A stretch of DNA of 64,000 nucleotides from Paenibacillus aurantius (GTDB lineage: Bacteria > Bacillota > Bacilli > Paenibacillales > NBRC-103111), in the NCBI RefSeq assembly GCF_032268605.1, contig NZ_CP130318.1, positions 3,911,913 to 3,975,912 on the forward strand, read 5' to 3'. The position numbers and the translations under genes are program-made. Positions 34,317-42,599 of this stretch are shown here, piece after piece. Below the pieces are notes generated by a model. It was not told where the DNA came from, did not search any database, and saw only the letters and a program-made list of their open reading frames with translations. The stretch's first letter is position 1, and each line of letters opens with the position of its first letter.

Positions 34317-35614
34317 CGCCTGCACCGCCTTTCTTCTTCAGGGAGCTCGTTGTCGTTAGATAGGATGTCCAGTGTGAATTCCCGGACGGGGATGACAAAG
34401 GTAAGAGTAGCTCCACGATCGGAGGCGGCCTCCGCCTGGAGAGACCCGCCCATCAGCTCGATAAGCCGTTTGCTGATGGCCAGATTAATGACGGCCCCGG
34501 AGTAGTTCTGCTCGGTTCCCGCCTGCTCCGGTTCCGACTGGAGATGAAACAGATCCCCGAGCCTATCGGGAAGGATGCCGATCCCCCCTCCCCGGACTTC
34601 AAATTTCAGCAGATAGCTTCCGGGCTCGCCGCTGTTCGGCAGAACACGGGCGCAAACGTCGATTCTTCCACGGCTCGTGAAGTCCAGGGCATTGCGTAAA
34701 ATATTCGACAAAGCCTGACGAAGCTTTCGCTCATCTCCAACGATGACAGGCAAGCTTTCGAAGCGTGTGGCCAGCTCGAGCTGGATGTTTTTCTCCGCGG
34801 CTTCTGCTTGAAAATCCCGGATGACGGTATCCACGGCCGATACAAGATCGAAGGGCTCATGCTCGGCTTTCATGTCTTTCGCTTCCAGACGGCTGTAGTA
34901 TAGGATGTTGTCCACCAGCGAAAGCAGAGAATGGTTGCTCATCTGGATAATTTCAATGTATTCCTGCTGATCAGGCAGAAGAGGAGTCTCGCCCAGCAGG
35001 TCCGTGGCTCCCATAATACTGGTGATAGGGGCCCGGATTTCCGAACCGATGGTCGCCAGCAGGTTGCTTTTTAACTGGACGGATCCTTCCACGGCCTGGT
35101 TCGCTTCCTTCAGCTTCTTCTCCGTCTTCTTAAGTTCCGAGACCGTATTCTCCAATTCGATGACATGGGCCAGAAAGACAGCCATTGATTGCAGGGCGGT
35201 AATATCGGTCTCCGAAAAACGGTAGGTCGTGGAGTCCAGGGCGCAAACCGTCCCGTAAGCGGTCCCGTTCTTGAGCAGGATCGGAACCCCGATAAAAGAA
35301 CGGCTTCCGAGAGCCTGGGTTACCGCCATGGAGGAGGTGAGGGGACTCGAAGCCGTGTCGGGAATCAGAAGCGGCTTGCTGTCGTTATGAAGAACAAGGC
35401 TGCAGTAGCTCAGTTCAAAAGGAAGGCAGTCGTTCTCCTTCACCAGCTCTTCCCTGCGGTTAAACGCATTCATAATAACATTGGTTACCCCGTCATTGCT
35501 CGCCACGAAGATGGTATTGACTTCAAGCAAGCGGCTTAATAGCTCTATGACATGGGCCGCCGCATCATGGATGCCTGAATAGAAAGTTGCATTCTCTCTG
35601 TGAATTCCTTCCAA
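34313..35614 (-). CDS. GAF-domain histidine kinase-like protein with degraded catalytic motifs
   Basis: About 433 residues from a TTG at 35614 (GGGAGG ten bases before); the open frame extends to 35677. A GAF domain (about 10-150) is followed by a coiled coil and a HisKA/HATPase region. The phospho-acceptor site reads TIGSEIRAPI, with Ser191 (codon 35042-35044) where His belongs. The N box LSNILRNALDF is kept, but G1 reads VRGGGIGI, lacking its Asp, and G2 reads SGAVINLAISKR, lacking the Gly pattern. It is probably unable to phosphorylate, yet the frame is intact, suggesting selection for a non-catalytic role. Confidence 0.85.
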   Translation of the reverse strand: MEGIHRENATFYSGIHDAAAHVIELLSRLLEVNTIFVASNDGVTNVIMNAFNRREELVKENDCLPFELSYCSLVLHNDSKPLLIPDTASSPLTSSMAVTQALGSRSFIGVPILLKNGTAYGTVCALDSTTYRFSETDITALQSMAVFLAHVIELENTVSELKKTEKKLKEANQAVEGSVQLKSNLLATIGSEIRAPITSIMGATDLLGETPLLPDQQEYIEIIQMSNHSLLSLVDNILYYSRLEAKDMKAEHEPFDLVSAVDTVIRDFQAEAAEKNIQLELATRFESLPVIVGDERKLRQALSNILRNALDFTSRGRIDVCARVLPNSGEPGSYLLKFEVRGGGIGILPDRLGDLFHLQSEPEQAGTEQNYSGAVINLAISKRLIELMGGSLQAEAASDRGATLTFVIPVREFTLDILSNDNELPEEERRCRR

Positions 35615-35782
35615 CCGAATCGGACCTCCCGTAATGGTTGCTGCAAAACCCGTTTCGGCGGCGCCAGTCGGGCCCAAGCCGTTTCTGGAACGGATGGTTC
35701 CCCAGACGGCACACCGGGGCAGGCTTCAAGTTATCCTTAATAAATAACCTTACCCAAGCACTTAGCAAGTGAAACGGCGTCT

Positions 35783-36709
35783 TTACAACAAAGTACCGGT
35801 ATCCATCTTATCAAGGTCATCTCCGCCTTGCAAATAGGGGTCCGTCCCCGGCTGGGCGGATGCCTGCTTCCGGTAGGTCCGGGCGGACATGCGGGATAAT
35901 TTTTTGAACATTTTGCCGAAATGGGAGAAGCTTTCAAAGCCGACGCGGGCCGCTATTTCCGTCACCGGAAGACGGGTGCTGCGAAGAAGCCTTTGGGCCT
36001 CCTTAATCCGGGTCAGATTCAAATAATCGGTTAAAGCGAAGCCGCTGACCTCCTTGAAGCTTCTGCTTAAGTAATAAGGGCTGACGAAGAACGTTTCCGA
36101 CAGCTTCGCCAAGGTGACCGGCTCCGCATAATGGCTGTTGAGGTAGCGGATCACCTCCGATATTTTCTTGTGCATGGGAGTGGCATAAGCCGTTTCAGGC
36201 GGCTCATTCCGCAGCAGGAAGCGTCCCGAGAGAAGAAGAAGATCCGTCACGATGTTCCGCACCGAGAGGTCGTAACCGGGCTCGCGCCTTCCGATCTCCT
36301 CCAAGAGACGGAGCACGAGCTTTTCCGCTTCCTTCTTCTGTTCCTCGGGAAGGCGCAGAACGGGCTGGCGGTGCCGGAAAGGACTTAGCAGAAGCTGCGC
36401 GTCCTGCCCCCCTGCCTCGTATAAGAACCGCTCATCGAAATAAATCACCATCCTTTCGTGAGACGGAATGCCGGAATGGATCGTCTTGTGGAGGGCATCT
36501 CTCGGCAGAAAGACCAGATCCCCGGGTTGGACCGCGTAGGAGGAGTCCCGGATGAAGTAAATGCGCTCCCCCTTCAGCAGGTAATATACCTCATAAGTAG
36601 GATGAAAATGATTGGCCGCCATGCTGTACCGGCCGTGCCGCTTGATATATTCCACGCACAGGGAATCGGTCATTTCCTGGTAACGCAGCATCGCTTCTTC
36701 CATGGTCAT
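35783..36709 (-). CDS. AraC-family regulator with cupin domain
   Basis: A 308-residue regulator: cupin (HFHPTYEVYYLLKGER, LPRDALHK) and C-terminal HTH pair (KLSETFFVSPYYLSRSFKE, ARVGFESFSHFGKMFKKL). An extra 25 polar residues follow the HTH. ATG 36709 sits five bases after GGAG. Divergent to the Gfo oxidoreductase gene; inverted and direct repeats in the shared region are its probable binding sites. Confidence 0.9.
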   Translation of the reverse strand: MTMEEAMLRYQEMTDSLCVEYIKRHGRYSMAANHFHPTYEVYYLLKGERIYFIRDSSYAVQPGDLVFLPRDALHKTIHSGIPSHERMVIYFDERFLYEAGGQDAQLLLSPFRHRQPVLRLPEEQKKEAEKLVLRLLEEIGRREPGYDLSVRNIVTDLLLLSGRFLLRNEPPETAYATPMHKKISEVIRYLNSHYAEPVTLAKLSETFFVSPYYLSRSFKEVSGFALTDYLNLTRIKEAQRLLRSTRLPVTEIAARVGFESFSHFGKMFKKLSRMSARTYRKQASAQPGTDPYLQGGDDLDKMDTGTLL

Positions 36710-36721
36710 CTCTCTCCTATC

Positions 36722-36793
36722 ATCGCAAAATAGGCGTGATTCCCTACCATTATCGCATAAAAAGAGGAGAAAATCCCTCTATCTTGCGATAAT
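36722..36793. promoter_or_regulatory. Repeat-containing operator region between AraC and Gfo genes
   Basis: Perfect 9-bp inverted repeat ATTATCGCA (36749-36757) and TGCGATAAT (36785-36793), plus a third half-site ATCGCAAAA (36722-36730) in direct orientation to the first. Multiple half-sites of this kind are typical for AraC-type dimers. Confidence 0.55.
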
Positions 36794-36834
36794 CTGAAGG
36801 AAGAAACGATAAACCATCCATCAGGAGGATGACC

Positions 36835-38124
36835 ATGTCTACCAAAAAATACGTATTGGTCGGATCCGGCGGCCGTGCTGAATTTTTCTATTCCGCCATC
36901 GCCACGACTTACCGCGAAACCTCGGAGCTCTTGGCTTTTTGCGACATCAACCAAACCCGCATGGACTATGCCAACCGCAAGCTGACGGAGAAATACGACT
37001 ATCCGGCCGTCCGCACCTACCCGGCCAGTGAATTCGACCGCATGATCGAGACCGAGAAGCCCGATGCCGTCATCGTGACGAGCGTAGACCGCACGCATCA
37101 TACGTACATCATCCGGGCGCTGGAGCTCGGCTGTGACGTTATTACCGAGAAGCCCATGACGGTGGACGAAGAGAAATGCCAGGAAATTCTCGATGCCGTG
37201 GACCGCACCGGCAAAAAAGTGCGCGTCACGTTCAACTACCGGTACGCCCCGCATCATACGAAAGCCCGTGAGCTGATTGAAGACGGCGTGATCGGCCAAG
37301 TGACGTCCGTCCATTTCGAGTGGCTGCTCAATACGAAGCACGGAGCCGATTATTTCCGCCGCTGGCATCGCGACAAGAGGAACAGCGGAGGACTGCTCGT
37401 TCACAAATCCACACATCATTTCGACCTGGTTAATTTCTGGATCGGCTCCCAGCCGGAAACCGTCTTCGCCTTCGGAGACCTCCTCTTCTATGGAAGAGAG
37501 AATGCGGAGCTCAGAGGAGAGACCAAATTCTATGACCGGGCAACCGGGAACCCCAATGCCAAGGACGATCCGTTCGCTCTGCATCTCGACCAGAACGAGA
37601 ACCTGAAAGCGATGTACCTGGATGCCGAGCACGAGGACGGCTACCGCCGGGACCAAAGCGTATTCGGAGACGGCATCAACATCGAAGACACGATGGGTGT
37701 CATGGTCCGTTACAAGAACAAGGCGATTCTGACCTACTCGCTGAATGCCTACATGCCTTGGGAAGGGTACCGGATTGCGTTCAACGGAACCAAAGGCCGC
37801 ATCGAGATGTCGATCGTGGAGCAGTCTTACGTTAACTCCGGTGGAGAAAAAGCTCTGGAGGGTGCCCTGAAAGGAAAAGCGATGAGGGTATTCCCAATGT
37901 TCGGAGCGCCTTATGAAGTAGAGGTCGAGGAAGGAAAAGGCGGCCATGGCGGCGGAGATCCCGTTCTCCTCAACGACATCTTCGGCACGCCGCTTGAAGA
38001 CCGCTTCCACCGCGCGGCCGATCATATCGACGGCGCCCGGTCGATCCTGACCGGCATTGCGGCCAACCGGGCCATCCGCACCGGACTGCCCGTGCAGATC
38101 AAGGACCTCGTCAAGTTTCATTAG
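36835..38124 (+). CDS. Gfo/Idh/MocA-family oxidoreductase
   Basis: A 429-residue enzyme, longer than the 330-residue type, starting at ATG 36835 six bases after AGGAGG (an ATG two codons earlier overlaps the SD). Rossmann segment YVLVGSGGRAEFF, catalytic EKPMTVDEEKC, and HKSTHHFDLVNFWIG with the conserved Asp/His pair. Divergent from an AraC regulator and followed by its own terminator. Sugar substrate unknown. Confidence 0.9.
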   Translation: MSTKKYVLVGSGGRAEFFYSAIATTYRETSELLAFCDINQTRMDYANRKLTEKYDYPAVRTYPASEFDRMIETEKPDAVIVTSVDRTHHTYIIRALELGCDVITEKPMTVDEEKCQEILDAVDRTGKKVRVTFNYRYAPHHTKARELIEDGVIGQVTSVHFEWLLNTKHGADYFRRWHRDKRNSGGLLVHKSTHHFDLVNFWIGSQPETVFAFGDLLFYGRENAELRGETKFYDRATGNPNAKDDPFALHLDQNENLKAMYLDAEHEDGYRRDQSVFGDGINIEDTMGVMVRYKNKAILTYSLNAYMPWEGYRIAFNGTKGRIEMSIVEQSYVNSGGEKALEGALKGKAMRVFPMFGAPYEVEVEEGKGGHGGGDPVLLNDIFGTPLEDRFHRAADHIDGARSILTGIAANRAIRTGLPVQIKDLVKFH

Positions 38125-38134
38125 AATAAGCAAG

Positions 38135-38168
38135 AAGCGTCTCCCGGGCTAAGGGGAGACGCTTTTTT
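38135..38168 (+). terminator. Rho-independent terminator of the Gfo gene
   Basis: 11-bp stem AAGCGTCTCCC/GGGAGACGCTT (38135-38145 with 38154-38164) and TTTTTT. It may also stop the convergent minus-strand unit ending at 38205. Confidence 0.9.
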
Positions 38169-38204
38169 GGGTTTTTTGGGCAGGCTGGCTATCGCTCTAT
38201 CTTT

Positions 38205-38849
38205 CTATTCCTCGTAGTAAACGAACAACGGAGCAATCGGCTTGAAGAACAGATGGCCGTCCTCCCACGGCTGAAAGTGCAGATCCATCCGGGAATCCGC
38301 CCAGTTCCCGGGCGTCCCTTTGGTCTTCAGCCTGCCGGGGATAACCGGTTCTTCCAGCACCTTCGGAAGCTCCTGGTAACCGAACAGCAGGTTCTCATGA
38401 ATGGCGATAATTTCGTATTTGTCGCCCGGGAACGCCCTTTCCTCCTGAAGCTGATAATGATAATAGATATAGCTCGCAATCTGCCCGGGCCGGAGATGGG
38501 CCACCCGGCCGATCCGCTGCTCCACCGGCGTCCTGCGGCGCCAATGCTCCACTCCCGCCGGTTCGTTGAAATGAAAGACATCCGCCATGGGCACCCATGG
38601 GCGCGGCTCCGCTTCCCCCGGCCACGGCATGAGAAAGGGGGCGGCTCCAGGAAGGAGCTCCTCCGGCAGAAGTGGCCTATCCACACTTTCGTAATACAGG
38701 AACAGGTTGTTTCGCCATTCGTAGCAGGCGGCGGTCATAATCTCCCCGGACTCGACAAGCTTCCTCGCCCGGGGCGATTCCATCAGAACCGGCAGGCCAT
38801 CCTCTCTTCCCTCCGGCTTCCACTGGGCCCTGTAGATGCTCCTTAGCAT
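38205..38849 (-). CDS. Unknown protein, possibly two tandem mutarotase-like (alpha/beta barrel) repeats
   Basis: 214 residues, not assigned to a named family. Its two halves look alike: AACYEWRNNLFLYYES and EIIAIHENLLFGYQEL each end a unit that resembles the C-terminal strand of L-rhamnose mutarotase-type dimeric barrels, and VAHLRPGQIASYIYYHYQLQ resembles the first strand-helix of that fold. Rhamnose is a main sugar of the polymer handled by this region, so a mutarotase-like role is possible but unproven. The ATG is five bases after the ASRT stop with no SD, so translation is coupled. Confidence 0.6.
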   Translation of the reverse strand: MLRSIYRAQWKPEGREDGLPVLMESPRARKLVESGEIMTAACYEWRNNLFLYYESVDRPLLPEELLPGAAPFLMPWPGEAEPRPWVPMADVFHFNEPAGVEHWRRRTPVEQRIGRVAHLRPGQIASYIYYHYQLQEERAFPGDKYEIIAIHENLLFGYQELPKVLEEPVIPGRLKTKGTPGNWADSRMDLHFQPWEDGHLFFKPIAPLFVYYEE

Positions 38850-38854
38850 AGCGG

Positions 38855-39223
38855 CTAGCCCGGAAAGGCCATCGTGGTCATCAGGCTGTTCTCCGCCTGG
38901 GTGGAATCGAGCCGGCTGTACTGAACGATCACCGGCCGGTCGCTTTCCACCTCCATGGCGTAGGGGACGCCTTTCGGGATGGACTCGCCGTCCCGGGACA
39001 GCGACGACGTGCGGATATGGTCGGTCCGTCGTCCAGGAACCGTCACTTCTATGTTTTCGATCGGATCCCGGTCCTCGAAATAAACGGTGACGGACAATCG
39101 GGCGGGTTCCTTATAACAATTCAGTACACAGATGGACTCGTGGCTTTCGAGCTCCCCGGAGCTCTCCGGGGGAATGTAGCCGTCTGGGATGAACCAGAGG
39201 ATGTGTCCTTTGCTCATGGTCAT
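38855..39223 (-). CDS. Sensory rhodopsin transducer (ASRT) family small protein, second copy
   Basis: 122 residues with the full family pattern: ILWFIPDGYIP, SHESICVLN, VYFEDRDPIE, RRTDHIR, VPYAMEVESDRPVIVQYSRL and ALMTTMAF-like ending. It is closely similar to the 20718-21083 protein. AAGGAGG lies eight bases before ATG 39223. It follows the acetylesterase gene by 37 bases and precedes the 214-residue unknown. A sugar-binding role is inferred from family proposals and context. Confidence 0.9.
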   Translation of the reverse strand: MTMSKGHILWFIPDGYIPPESSGELESHESICVLNCYKEPARLSVTVYFEDRDPIENIEVTVPGRRTDHIRTSSLSRDGESIPKGVPYAMEVESDRPVIVQYSRLDSTQAENSLMTTMAFPG

Positions 39224-39260
39224 GTTCCTTTCCTCCTTAAGTATCCTATCGCTTAGGAAC

Positions 39261-40364
39261 TTACTTCAAATAGAGGTTCAACGGCTGTATTCGCAATTCC
39301 TTCAAGCCGTCCGCCGCCAGCTTGGCGATTTGAATGGCCCCCTGCTCCTGGAAATGAGTGTTGTCTTCCGTCCCGTCCGGGAAGTTTAGAAACTCTCCCG
39401 GAGCGAGCCACATGAAGAGCGATTTCGATCCTTCCGGCCCGAGCCGTTCATAGAGCTCCCGGCTTCGGGCGGCAAGGTCAAGCAGCGGCACCTTCTCCTC
39501 CTCCGCCAGCTCCCGGACTGCGGTCAAATAGTTGCCGTGGGTATCCCGAAGGGTCCCGTCCTCTTCAAAGAACCGGCGCTCCACCGGCGTCACGAGGATC
39601 GGGAACGCCTGGCGCTCCCGGGCACCGTCCAGATAGATCTTCAGCGTTTCCTTGTAGGTCGTAAAGGGCTCCGTATAACGCTCCTCCCCGTATTTCTGAT
39701 CGTTGTGGCCGAACTGGATGAGCAGGTAATCCCACGGCTTCATCCGGCTCCAAATGGCATCGAGGTGCCCTTCCCGGATAAAGCTCTTGGAACTGCGGCC
39801 CGACAAGGCATAGTTCGCCACTGCGGCATCCGCTTTGACGAACTGGGGAAGCATCTGTCCCCATCCCGCGTAAGGATAACCGTCGGCCGGCTGATCGGTG
39901 ACGGTGGAATCTCCCGCCAGAAAGATCGTGCAGGCCGAGGAGGACGGCCTAATCTCCATCGCATTGACCCGCGGGGCCCGCCCCGTGAAACTCAGAAGAA
40001 GCCGGCCGCCGGTCACCCATACGGCAAAGCTTACCCGGGCGAAATACCCCGGCTGGGTCCGCAGCTTGTGAAGCATCAGGCGGCCTTCGCCGGCTTTGAT
40101 CGTTGTTTCCGTTGCGGCAAGCTCATCCCCCATTAAGACGGTCACGTGATACGTTCCGTCGGGAACATCCACAACAAACGAGGCGTCAAGCGGGATGCAG
40201 AAATCCCGCCGCAGCGGCTCTCCGCCTCTGTCTCTTGCATTAATGCGGCTGGTCTCCCCGAAGCCGTAGCCGACCGAAGGATCGTGCACGGTGTCGGGTT
40301 CTATCTTGGTATAGCCTTCCTGCGGACTTCCTTGGCCAAAATCAAATCGGTATGAAGGTGTCAT
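39261..40364 (-). CDS. Rhamnogalacturonan acetylesterase (CE12, SGNH fold) with N-terminal beta domain
   Basis: A 367-residue enzyme. Residues 1-140 form a malectin/CBM-like beta domain (RFDFGQGSPQEGYTKI); the SGNH domain follows with FLAGDSTVTD (Ser), a Gly block (ALSGRSSKSF), IQFGHNDQK (Asn) and EDNTHFQ (Asp/His). This matches B. subtilis YesT-type enzymes removing acetyl groups from rhamnogalacturonan. No signal peptide, so it works on imported fragments. GGGAGG precedes the ATG. Confidence 0.9.
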   Translation of the reverse strand: MTPSYRFDFGQGSPQEGYTKIEPDTVHDPSVGYGFGETSRINARDRGGEPLRRDFCIPLDASFVVDVPDGTYHVTVLMGDELAATETTIKAGEGRLMLHKLRTQPGYFARVSFAVWVTGGRLLLSFTGRAPRVNAMEIRPSSSACTIFLAGDSTVTDQPADGYPYAGWGQMLPQFVKADAAVANYALSGRSSKSFIREGHLDAIWSRMKPWDYLLIQFGHNDQKYGEERYTEPFTTYKETLKIYLDGARERQAFPILVTPVERRFFEEDGTLRDTHGNYLTAVRELAEEEKVPLLDLAARSRELYERLGPEGSKSLFMWLAPGEFLNFPDGTEDNTHFQEQGAIQIAKLAADGLKELRIQPLNLYLK

Positions 40365-40400
40365 GGGGTCCTCCCCTAATGAGTGTGAAGTGGCGCCTGT

Positions 40401-42599
40401 TTATAGGCAGGCTTGAGGCAGGGAGCCGGAATGCTCCGCCAAATGCTTCTCCAGCCGGATTCGTTCGATCCCGGCCAGGAGGACAATGCCGATCCCGTGG
40501 GTATCGTTAAGAAGCCAGGAGAGGCCGTCCTTGTAATAGTAAGGATTGAAGGAATAACCGGAGCCGCGGCACACTCCGTAAACATTCCCGTGCTTGTCGA
40601 TGCACCGGCGGGTCAAGCCTTCCCAGCCCTTCCAGACCGCTTCCGCATAAGGCTCGGCATCGGCCAGCCAGCCGAATCTTATTCCCCGCGCGAAGCTGTA
40701 AAGGAACATGGAGGTGCAGGACGCTTCCTCATAGGAATCGGGGTCGGTCAACACCTGGTGCCATAATCCGCCCGTTCCCTGCAGCCGTAGGTAGCCCTCG
40801 CACAGCTCCCGGAAAAAAGAGAGGATCTCCTGCCGGCGCTTATGCTCCTGCGGCATAAGCGCCAGCAGCTCGGTTAAGGAAAACAGCACCCAGCCGTTCC
40901 CCCGGCCCCAAGGAACCCCGTTGCCTTTGCCGAATTTTGCGTCATAGACGTGATGCATGATCTGCCGGTCGGGCATAAACAGCTTGCTGCGGTAAAGCAG
41001 GAACTGTTCGGCCGCATCGTCCAGATAGGAAGCGTCCCCGGTTAGACGGGAATATTTGCTGAGAAAGGGGGTGCTCATGTACAGATCGTCGCACCAGACG
41101 GTATCCTTCATAAAATCCGTCGTTCCCCGCACCCGGTAAAGGGTGCCGTCCGGCAGACGATCCTGCTCCTCCGTTATGTAGCGGGCTATCCGCGCAGCAG
41201 CTTCGGGGGCGCCGTTAAGCGGCTTGACCCGATGGGCCTCCAGCAGGGCGGCGCCAAACGAGCCGCAGTCGTCCAAGCTGTCGATCAGCGAGAGCTGATG
41301 GTTGACGCCGGGCGAGCCGTACGTCTCCCGATCCCATTCGCTGTAGGCAAACAGGGAGCTGCACTGCCCGATATGGCTTGCCGCATAATCGGAGTAATGC
41401 GGCCGTCCAAGCTCCACGCCGGTGCGAAGGAGTCCGTAAAGGGTAACCCCGAGGGGGTAATTCCAGCGCCCGAACATGGGGTTCTCGAGGTAGGGCCGAA
41501 TGCGGGCTCCCGGCCGGTCGGCCTGCCAAAAAGTTCGTTCCTCCCCTTCTCCGAATACCGTGTCCATCCGGCAAAGTCCGGTCTCGTCCGGAGCCGCAGA
41601 GAAGGGACCGAGGTAAAGCCAGGTGCCGGGGAGGCCCTGAACCGGATAAGGGGGAACCAGGCGGACCTTCTCCCCTTCCGCCTCCAAGGTGAACCCCCAG
41701 TGGGAGCCGGTCCCCATCGAGCGGACCAGCAGCTCGTGACAACCGCAAGGGACATTCAGCTCCAGAGAGACTTCCGCGGCGGGCTCCTCCGATCGAAAGA
41801 CGGGGACACCGTTTAGGAAGACAGCCGCAGGTCCTTGGAAGGTTCCTTTCAAGCAAACACTCCGGCTGCCGGTTCCCCGGTTCTCCACCTTCGCCCAGGC
41901 ATAGGCCAACTTGCCCGGATGGGAACCGAAGATTCGCGCGAAGCAGCCCCGCTCCCTCTGATCGGCCGTCCAATCCGCCTCCGGGTAGAGGAAGGCGGCA
42001 TTTACCGCTTCCCCATCCTCCCCTCCGGGAATAACCGACAAGGGAAGAACCTGGGGAGCGCTGTACACCCATCCCTCCTGCCCTTCCCGGTCCAGGGTGG
42101 GCGCGAGCACGTGCAGCGGGAAGCCCTTGATGCTACCCGTTCCGAATTTCCCCCCGCAGCCAGTGCCTGTGCGCACGAATTCCAGCACAAGATGGTTCCA
42201 GCCCCGGCTGAGCTTGGTGCGGAAATAAGCGTTCCGGTCCGGAAAGACATCGTCATTCAGATTGGATTCATAGACCAGCGACCGGTTAACGTAGACTTTG
42301 GCGGGGCTGAAGCAGGACAAGCTGAACGGAACCTCGGCCTCCTGGTCGCTCCACACCCGGCTCCACGCATAGACGAATTGCCCGTCGGCCATCTCCGGCC
42401 ACCTTGAAGTGAAATCCATGACGTACCGGTAATCCGCTCCCCTGGGAAATCCGTTGACGGAATGAACGCGATAGACCGGAGGGAGCGCGGGATGCGCTCC
42501 GATGAACCGGTTGGCCACCGCCTCCAACACGCCCTCCGGGCGTCCGGCCGTTCTCCCGGCGATGGAGTCGTTCTCATGAAAATATCCCCCAGCCGTCAT
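40401..42599 (-). CDS. GH105 unsaturated rhamnogalacturonyl hydrolase with large N-terminal extension
   Basis: 732 residues, about twice the usual GH105 size. The C-terminal half (about 370-720) is the alpha/alpha-barrel enzyme: TVWCDDLYMSTPF, GVPWGRGNGWVLF, GGLWHQVLTDPDSYEE and the final HGIGIVLLAG. It removes the unsaturated galacturonic acid left by lyases. The N-terminal half (about 30-350) looks like two beta-sandwich domains with matched PxxYVNRSLVYES and AAVFLNGVPVFRS strands, perhaps accessory binding modules. No signal peptide. The ATG overlaps the FG-GAP gene's stop (ATGA). Confidence 0.88.
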   Translation of the reverse strand: MTAGGYFHENDSIAGRTAGRPEGVLEAVANRFIGAHPALPPVYRVHSVNGFPRGADYRYVMDFTSRWPEMADGQFVYAWSRVWSDQEAEVPFSLSCFSPAKVYVNRSLVYESNLNDDVFPDRNAYFRTKLSRGWNHLVLEFVRTGTGCGGKFGTGSIKGFPLHVLAPTLDREGQEGWVYSAPQVLPLSVIPGGEDGEAVNAAFLYPEADWTADQRERGCFARIFGSHPGKLAYAWAKVENRGTGSRSVCLKGTFQGPAAVFLNGVPVFRSEEPAAEVSLELNVPCGCHELLVRSMGTGSHWGFTLEAEGEKVRLVPPYPVQGLPGTWLYLGPFSAAPDETGLCRMDTVFGEGEERTFWQADRPGARIRPYLENPMFGRWNYPLGVTLYGLLRTGVELGRPHYSDYAASHIGQCSSLFAYSEWDRETYGSPGVNHQLSLIDSLDDCGSFGAALLEAHRVKPLNGAPEAAARIARYITEEQDRLPDGTLYRVRGTTDFMKDTVWCDDLYMSTPFLSKYSRLTGDASYLDDAAEQFLLYRSKLFMPDRQIMHHVYDAKFGKGNGVPWGRGNGWVLFSLTELLALMPQEHKRRQEILSFFRELCEGYLRLQGTGGLWHQVLTDPDSYEEASCTSMFLYSFARGIRFGWLADAEPYAEAVWKGWEGLTRRCIDKHGNVYGVCRGSGYSFNPYYYKDGLSWLLNDTHGIGIVLLAGIERIRLEKHLAEHSGSLPQACL

